Part shown: positions 56,330-60,508 of the stretch, in pieces
Position numbering within the stretch: the first letter of the stretch is position 1
Layout: the number at the start of each line of letters is the position of its first letter
NCBI RefSeq assembly: GCF_029255125.1
Contig: NZ_JAPUVR010000037.1
Span: 1-60,508, forward strand
Direction: 5' to 3'
DNA from: Accumulibacter sp.
Lineage (GTDB): Bacteria; Pseudomonadota; Gammaproteobacteria; Burkholderiales; Rhodocyclaceae
Length of the DNA stretch: 60,508 bases
Made by a program: the position numbers and the translations under genes
The notes under the pieces: generated by a model
Told to the model about the DNA's origin: nothing
The model's input: only the letters and a program-made list of their open reading frames with translations
Database searches by the model: none

Positions 56330-56620
56330 GTGGTCGATTGGGCCCGGCGCAGCGGCGGCCTGCTCGTCATCCGCGTGCACGTGCAACCCGCAGCGAAGAG
56401 GAACGAGGTGGCTGGAACCTATGGTGATGCACTCAAGGTCCGACTGACCGCGCCGCCGGTCGATGGACGGGCAAACGCCGCCCTGTGCGACTTCATTGCA
56501 CGGCGGCTCGGCGTTGCTGGATCGGCTGTCGCAGTGAGCAGCGGCCACACGTCGCGACGCAAACTGTTGAGCGTCGTCGGCGCGCCGGACGATAGCGAGG
56601 CACGCCTGCTCGCCGGCTGA
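56330..56620 (+). CDS. yggU: YggU/DUF167 family protein
   Basis: A 96-residue protein with the DUF167 fold: LVIRVHVQPAAKRNEVAG, LKVRLTAPPVDGRANAALCDFIARRLGV and SSGHTSRRKLLSVVG. It starts at GTG three bases after the yggT stop and completes the yggS-proC-yggT-yggU unit. Molecular function is unknown. Confidence 0.9.
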   Translation: MVDWARRSGGLLVIRVHVQPAAKRNEVAGTYGDALKVRLTAPPVDGRANAALCDFIARRLGVAGSAVAVSSGHTSRRKLLSVVGAPDDSEARLLAG

Positions 56621-56643
56621 TCAGGCGGCGCCCCCGACAACAC

Positions 56644-57900
56644 TCAGGCGGTGAAGACGACGCGCCCGTCAACCAGCGTCATGCGTACCCGTCCCTGCAC
56701 CTCGCGCCCCAGGAAGGGCGTGTTCTTGCCCTGGCTGCGCAGACTTGCGGCGGTAACCTGCCACCTTTCGGCGGGATCGAACAGGCAAACGTCGGCCCGA
56801 CTACCGACCCGCAGCGCGCCCGCGTCGATACCGAGAATCGACGCGGGATCACAGGTCACCCGGGCAAGGGCAAGGGTCAGCGGGAGTTCATCCTGCGCCG
56901 CCCAGAGGAGCGTCAGGGGAAGCAGCAGTTCGAGCGCGGTGACGCCGGGCAAGGCTTCAGCAAAAGGCAATTGCTTGCCGTCGGCGTCGATCGGCGTGTG
57001 ATCGGAACAAACCACCGCCAGTCCCTCCTGGGCAGCCGCGCGCAGCGCCTGACGATCGGTCAGCGAGCGCAGCGGTGGATCGAGCCGGGCGTTCGTATCG
57101 AAATAGCCAATATCGGCTTCCGACAGGTGCAGATGATGCGCCGACACATCGCAGGTCACCGACATTCCGTTGTCCCTGGCCTGACGAACCAGAGCCATGC
57201 CGGCCGCCGACGAGAGGCGCGAAAGATGCAGGCGAACTCCGGTCTGCGCCGCCAACTCCAGCGCAGTGCCCACCGCGACGGTCTCGGCGCAGACCGGAAT
57301 TCCGGTCAGGCCAAGGCGCGAGGCGACCTCACCGTCGTGTGCGACGCCTTCACCGGCAAGAAAGTCGTCCTGCGGACGCAAACGAACCGCGTAACCAAAG
57401 GTGGCCGCATACTGCATCGCGCGCAGCAGCAACATGGTGTTGACGATCGGCCGCCTGGCCTGCGAGAAAGCAATGCACCCGGCATTCGACAGGCCGTGCA
57501 TCTCGGCCAGCTTCTGCCCGGCGAGTTCCTGCGTCAGCGCACCAACCGGAAAAACGCGTGCCAGAGCATGGGTTTCGCTGCGTCGGACGAGGCGTTCGAC
57601 CAGGCCCGGTTCGTCGAGCGGTGGTTTGGTGTCGGGCGGACACGCGAGCGAGGTGACGCCACCGGCGACCGCCGCAGCGAGTTCGGGCTCGATTCCGCCC
57701 AGCCTGGCCGAGAGATCGACCAAGCCCGGACATACGACCAAGCCGGCCGCATCGATAGACTGATCGGCCGAGTAATCCGCCGGCGCCTGACCGACCCCGA
57801 CGATGCGTCGATCGGCAATGAACAGGTCGGCGATCCGGTCCAGGCCATGCGCCGGGTCGACCAGGCGGCCGTTTCGTATGTGCAGCTTCTTTGCGCTCAC
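56644..57900 (-). CDS. pyrX: Dihydroorotase-like, catalytically inactive PyrC'
   Basis: A 418-residue amidohydrolase-fold protein of the type I dihydroorotase family. The HxH metal pair is missing: the segment that should read DxHxHxR is LVDLSARLGG. SDHTPID and CDPASILGID are retained. In many betaproteobacteria and pseudomonads such a PyrC' is a structural subunit needed for PyrB assembly, and the real reaction is done by a separate PyrC, as the intact copy at the left edge of this window suggests. It follows pyrB by three bases. Confidence 0.9.
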   Translation of the reverse strand: MSAKKLHIRNGRLVDPAHGLDRIADLFIADRRIVGVGQAPADYSADQSIDAAGLVVCPGLVDLSARLGGIEPELAAAVAGGVTSLACPPDTKPPLDEPGLVERLVRRSETHALARVFPVGALTQELAGQKLAEMHGLSNAGCIAFSQARRPIVNTMLLLRAMQYAATFGYAVRLRPQDDFLAGEGVAHDGEVASRLGLTGIPVCAETVAVGTALELAAQTGVRLHLSRLSSAAGMALVRQARDNGMSVTCDVSAHHLHLSEADIGYFDTNARLDPPLRSLTDRQALRAAAQEGLAVVCSDHTPIDADGKQLPFAEALPGVTALELLLPLTLLWAAQDELPLTLALARVTCDPASILGIDAGALRVGSRADVCLFDPAERWQVTAASLRSQGKNTPFLGREVQGRVRMTLVDGRVVFTA

Positions 57901-57903
57901 CGT

Positions 57904-58863
57904 TCAGTTTCCTGCGATTATGCTCATCACCGCCATGCGCACGGCAATACCGTAGGTCACCTGCGGCAGGATGACCGCTTGCGGTCCATCTGCAACGTCG
58001 GAGTCGATCTCGACGCCGCGGTTCATCGGCCCCGGGTGCATCACGATGGCCTCCGGCTTGGCGAGTTCGAGCATTGCCGGGGTCAGTCCGTAGCAACGAA
58101 AGTATTCCCGTGCCGAGGGCAGCAAGGTTCCGCTCATGCGCTCGTTTTGCAGGCGCAGCATGATCACCACATCACAGTCGCGCAAGCCAAGACGCAGATC
58201 GTTGAAGACGCGCACGCCCATGCTTTCGACGCAGGCCGGCAACAGGGTCTGCGGCCCCACCGCCCGCACCTCGGCAACGCCCAGCGTGGTCAACGCATGG
58301 ATGTCCGAGCGAGCCACCCGCGAATGCAGAATGTCGCCCACGATGGCGACGACCAACTGGCTGAAATCGCGCTTGTAGTGGCGGATGGTATACATGTCGA
58401 GCAAGCCCTGCGTCGGATGCGCATGGCGTCCGTCACCGGCATTGACGACATGCACATCGCTGCGCTGCAAACGGCGCAGGTGGTCGGCGATCAGATGCGG
58501 CGCGCCACTGGCGGCGTGACGGACGACAAACATGTCGGCGTGCATGGCGACCAGGTTGTCGACGGTATCCAGCAGCGTCTCGCCTTTGGCGGTCGACGAG
58601 CGCGTCACATCAAGATTGATGACATCGGCTGACAGCCGCTTGGCGGCGATTTCAAAGGTCGTCCGGGTACGCGTCGAGTTCTCGAAGAACAGGTTGAAGA
58701 CGCTCTTGCCACGCAGCAACGGCACCTTCTTGACCTCGCGAGCCGAGACCTTGAGAAAACTCGACGCGGTATCAAGAATATGGACGATCACCTCGCGCGG
58801 CAGACCTTCGATCGATAGCAGGTGGGTCAGTTCGCCGTTCGCGTTGAGTTGCGGGTTATGCAT
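57904..58863 (-). CDS. pyrB: Aspartate carbamoyltransferase catalytic subunit
   Basis: A 319-residue ATCase. The carbamoyl phosphate loop [56 protein letters not shown] and the C-terminal [20 protein letters not shown] are all present. It makes carbamoyl aspartate in pyrimidine synthesis and probably forms a complex with PyrC'. The start at 58863 overlaps the pyrR stop by eight bases. Confidence 0.95.
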   Translation of the reverse strand: MHNPQLNANGELTHLLSIEGLPREVIVHILDTASSFLKVSAREVKKVPLLRGKSVFNLFFENSTRTRTTFEIAAKRLSADVINLDVTRSSTAKGETLLDTVDNLVAMHADMFVVRHAASGAPHLIADHLRRLQRSDVHVVNAGDGRHAHPTQGLLDMYTIRHYKRDFSQLVVAIVGDILHSRVARSDIHALTTLGVAEVRAVGPQTLLPACVESMGVRVFNDLRLGLRDCDVVIMLRLQNERMSGTLLPSAREYFRCYGLTPAMLELAKPEAIVMHPGPMNRGVEIDSDVADGPQAVILPQVTYGIAVRMAVMSIIAGN

Positions 58864-59362
58864 CTTGCGCAACCGTCCACTGCAGGCGATCGTCGTCACC
58901 CGCTGAGAGAATCAGTTCCAGCGACGGCTCCAGCTCGACGCGCCAGGGACAGAAATCAGCACAGACCGGCAACTCCCGCCGGCCGCGATCGGCCAGCACG
59001 GCGAGCTGTATGCGGGCCGGGCGCCCATAATCGAACAGTGCGTTGATCGCCGCACGCGTGGTCCGCCCGGTGTACAGAACATCGTCGACCAGAATCAGCG
59101 GGCGGCCCTCGACATCGAAAGGAATTGAACTGGGTCTGACGCGTGCGTGCAGCCCCTTCTCGCCGTAATCATCGCGGTAGAAGGAAACGTCGATCAGACC
59201 AATCTCGCTGCTCAGTCCGAGCAACTCGCGCAGGCGCTGGGCAACCCAGACCCCACCACTGTGAATACCGACGAGAACGCTGTCCGGATGCAGCCGGGGA
59301 CGAATCAGATCGGCAAGTTCGGCGCACTGCGTCTCGGCGTCCGGGAGTTCAAGACGGGACAT
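58856..59362 (-). CDS. pyrR: Bifunctional pyr operon regulator / uracil phosphoribosyltransferase PyrR
   Basis: A 168-residue phosphoribosyltransferase-fold protein with the PRPP motif [44 protein letters not shown] and [13 protein letters not shown]. In Bacillus PyrR binds pyr mRNA; in proteobacteria an RNA-binding role is not established. I see no pyr attenuator hairpin ahead of it because ruvX overlaps by 14 bases. ATG 59362 is preferred; ATG 59377 is possible. Confidence 0.92.
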   Translation of the reverse strand: MSRLELPDAETQCAELADLIRPRLHPDSVLVGIHSGGVWVAQRLRELLGLSSEIGLIDVSFYRDDYGEKGLHARVRPSSIPFDVEGRPLILVDDVLYTGRTTRAAINALFDYGRPARIQLAVLADRGRRELPVCADFCPWRVELEPSLELILSAGDDDRLQWTVAQDA

Positions 59363-59846
59363 GGGTCTCGCATCCATGAAGTTGGGAGTGATCGCTGGCG
59401 ACGCGTTCGGCGACGCCGTCGAAGTGATTCTGCAGGATGATCTGGGCGGCAAGGCTATCGATATGCTTCTTGGCCTGACGCGCATTATGCCCGACCTCGC
59501 GCAGCCTTTCCTGGGCTTCACACGAGGAAAGGCGCTCTTCGGCAAGAGCGACGGTCAAGCGAAAACGCTCGCGCAGTCGGCGGGCAAAACGTTCGCAGCG
59601 TGCGGTCAGCGCGTGTGCTGAACCATCGAGCGCGACGGGCCGACCGACGACCAGGCTGACCGGTTGCCATTCGTCGATCAGAGCGGCAATCCTGGCCAGA
59701 CCTTGCGCGTCGCTACGCTGTTCGATCACAGTCAGCGGATAGGCCCGGCGCAATAGCCATTCGCCGACGGCGACACCGATTCGGCGCTCGCCGAAGTCGA
59801 AGGCGAGCACCGTTCCACTTGCCTTTTGCCCGTGTGCTTCAGGCAT
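59349..59846 (-). CDS. ruvX: Putative Holliday junction resolvase RuvX/YqgF
   Basis: A 165-residue RNase H-fold protein: [60 protein letters not shown] and [18 protein letters not shown] carry the family acidic residues. In E. coli YqgF acts in 16S rRNA 5'-end processing. The ATG at 59846 overlaps the yqgE stop by eight bases; an ATG six codons upstream is less likely. Confidence 0.92.
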   Translation of the reverse strand: MPEAHGQKASGTVLAFDFGERRIGVAVGEWLLRRAYPLTVIEQRSDAQGLARIAALIDEWQPVSLVVGRPVALDGSAHALTARCERFARRLRERFRLTVALAEERLSSCEAQERLREVGHNARQAKKHIDSLAAQIILQNHFDGVAERVASDHSQLHGCETHVPS

Positions 59847-60393
59847 GACCGGCTTCGTCGGCAAGATTTGTCGGGTTGACGCCGAGCAGCTCCATCGCCG
59901 AAGCGAGGCGCTCTTCGAAAGGCAATTCGAAAAGGACGCGCTGATCGGCGGGTACGGTCAACCACGCGTTCTGCGCAACCTCGTGTTCGAGCTGACCGGC
60001 CGACCAGCCCGCGTAGCCAAGCGTCACCAGCAGGTCGCGCGGCTGGCCGTCGCGCGCCACCGCGAGTAGAACGTCGCGCGAACTGGTCAGGCCAACTTCG
60101 GAATTGATTGCCAACGTCGACTGCCACTGGCCGACCGGCCGGTGGAGCACGAAGCCACGATCGGTCTGCACCGGACCGCCGAAGAGGACATGCAGCTTGG
60201 CCACCTCAGGCGCGTCGAGATGAACGTCGATCCGCTCGAGCAGTGTGCCCAGACTCATGTCGAGCGGGCGGTTGACGATGACGCCCAAAGCGCCGCGCGC
60301 ATTGTGCTCGGCGACATAGACCAGCGTTCTGGCAAAGTACGGATCGGCCATCGCCGGCATGGCGATGAGAAAATGATCGGTAAAATTGCAGAT
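59839..60393 (-). CDS. yqgE: YqgE/AlgH family protein with non-canonical start
   Basis: The UPF0301 core is clear: [90 protein letters not shown]. The first ATG is at 60360, but the conserved stretch just before it in this family, here NFTDHFLIA, is encoded in frame upstream of that ATG (60361-60387). No in-frame ATG, GTG or TTG precedes it within the space after the upstream gene. I give 60393, an in-frame ATC, as a possible rare start; alternatives are the truncated ATG start or a local sequence error. Function is unknown. Confidence 0.85.
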   Translation of the reverse strand: MCNFTDHFLIAMPAMADPYFARTLVYVAEHNARGALGVIVNRPLDMSLGTLLERIDVHLDAPEVAKLHVLFGGPVQTDRGFVLHRPVGQWQSTLAINSEVGLTSSRDVLLAVARDGQPRDLLVTLGYAGWSAGQLEHEVAQNAWLTVPADQRVLFELPFEERLASAMELLGVNPTNLADEAGHA

Positions 60394-60425
60394 TTCCGGA
60401 TCTCGAAGGAAACCCGGATGGCACG

Positions 60426-60508
60426 TTAGACCAGCGCAAAGGTCATTCTGGCTCCGGTTTCCGGATGTGGGAATTCCTGCTGGGTGAGTTCGTCGAGGAG
60501 GGCGGCGA
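60426..60508 (-). CDS. C-terminal end of an unidentified gene
   Basis: Twenty-six codons and a TAA stop run off the right edge in an open frame ([19 protein letters not shown] is its central part). It is on the same strand and 33 bases before the likely yqgE start, so it is probably part of that operon. The fragment is too short for a family assignment. Confidence 0.5.
   Translation of the reverse strand, partial: AALLDELTQQEFPHPETGARMTFALV

Overview
The window is a dense, GC-rich stretch of bacterial chromosome with no gene-free gap above about 250 bases. I see no rRNA, tRNA, CRISPR array, insertion sequence or prophage. Gene content and order suggest a betaproteobacterium of the Rhodocyclales type: tolQRAB-pal-cpoB-queE, rsmI/yraN/diaA/BON lipoprotein, pilT-pilU, yggS-proC-yggT-yggU, and pyrR-pyrB-pyrC' beside ruvX-yqgE. 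An exosortase-A-associated ligase/decarboxylase pair, a class I PPK2 polyphosphate kinase, a thiolase and malonyl-CoA decarboxylase would fit a polyphosphate- and PHA-accumulating organism such as Candidatus Accumulibacter. The genus is inference, not something the sequence proves.

Layout. (1) 1-5.3 kb: the N-terminal part of the active dihydroorotase pyrC, then rsmI, divergent from yraN, a small exported HIRAN protein, a DiaA-type SIS protein, a BON-domain lipoprotein and a cytosolic-looking gamma-glutamyltransferase. (2) 5.3-24.5 kb: an almost unbroken minus-strand block. In transcription order it holds comEA-like, DMT exporter, ruvC, ruvA, AI-2E-family permease, ruvB, ybgC, tolQRAB, pal, cpoB, queE, a PilZ protein, a membrane pseudo-histidine-kinase/exonuclease fusion, the LdtD-type L,D-transpeptidase, a MepK-like endopeptidase, and the exosortase-type acyl-CoA ligase and PLP decarboxylase. 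Many of these genes are coupled by 4-base ATGA overlaps. (3) 24.6-31.3 kb: an IclR regulator, a catalytically incomplete aldehyde dehydrogenase remnant, modABC, a CobD/AmpE-family membrane protein and a thiolase with a strong terminator. (4) 31.4-41.9 kb: a SpoIIAA-like protein, a fadH-tetR unit with a clear promoter and palindromic operator, a Cache protein, ppk2, a VOC protein, malonyl-CoA decarboxylase, lgt, ilvD and a small cytochrome c. (5) 42-47 kb: a complete livKHMGF branched-chain amino acid ABC system with its own promoter. (6) 47-60.5 kb: an HDOD/degenerate-EAL protein and a ferredoxin-type flavin reductase, an SDR protein, hemJ and an RlmL-type methyltransferase, pilT-pilU, the yggS-proC-yggT-yggU operon, and pyrimidine genes pyrR-pyrB-pyrC' after ruvX and yqgE.

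Functional threads: envelope integrity (Tol-Pal, CpoB, LdtD, MepK, DolP-like BON protein, Lgt), DNA repair and recombination (RuvABC, RuvX, DiaA, YraN), pyrimidine synthesis (an active PyrC at one end; PyrB with an inactive PyrC' and PyrR at the other), and acyl-CoA/carbon-storage metabolism (thiolase, FadH, malonyl-CoA decarboxylase, PPK2). I did not find an obvious unknown multi-gene defence or mobile system. The least explained items are the membrane pseudokinase-exonuclease fusion coupled to a PilZ protein, the orphan exosortase-type ligase/decarboxylase pair, the exported HIRAN protein, the aldehyde dehydrogenase remnant, the lysine/alanine-rich tails on PPK2 and the ComEA-like protein, and the missing canonical start codon of yqgE.
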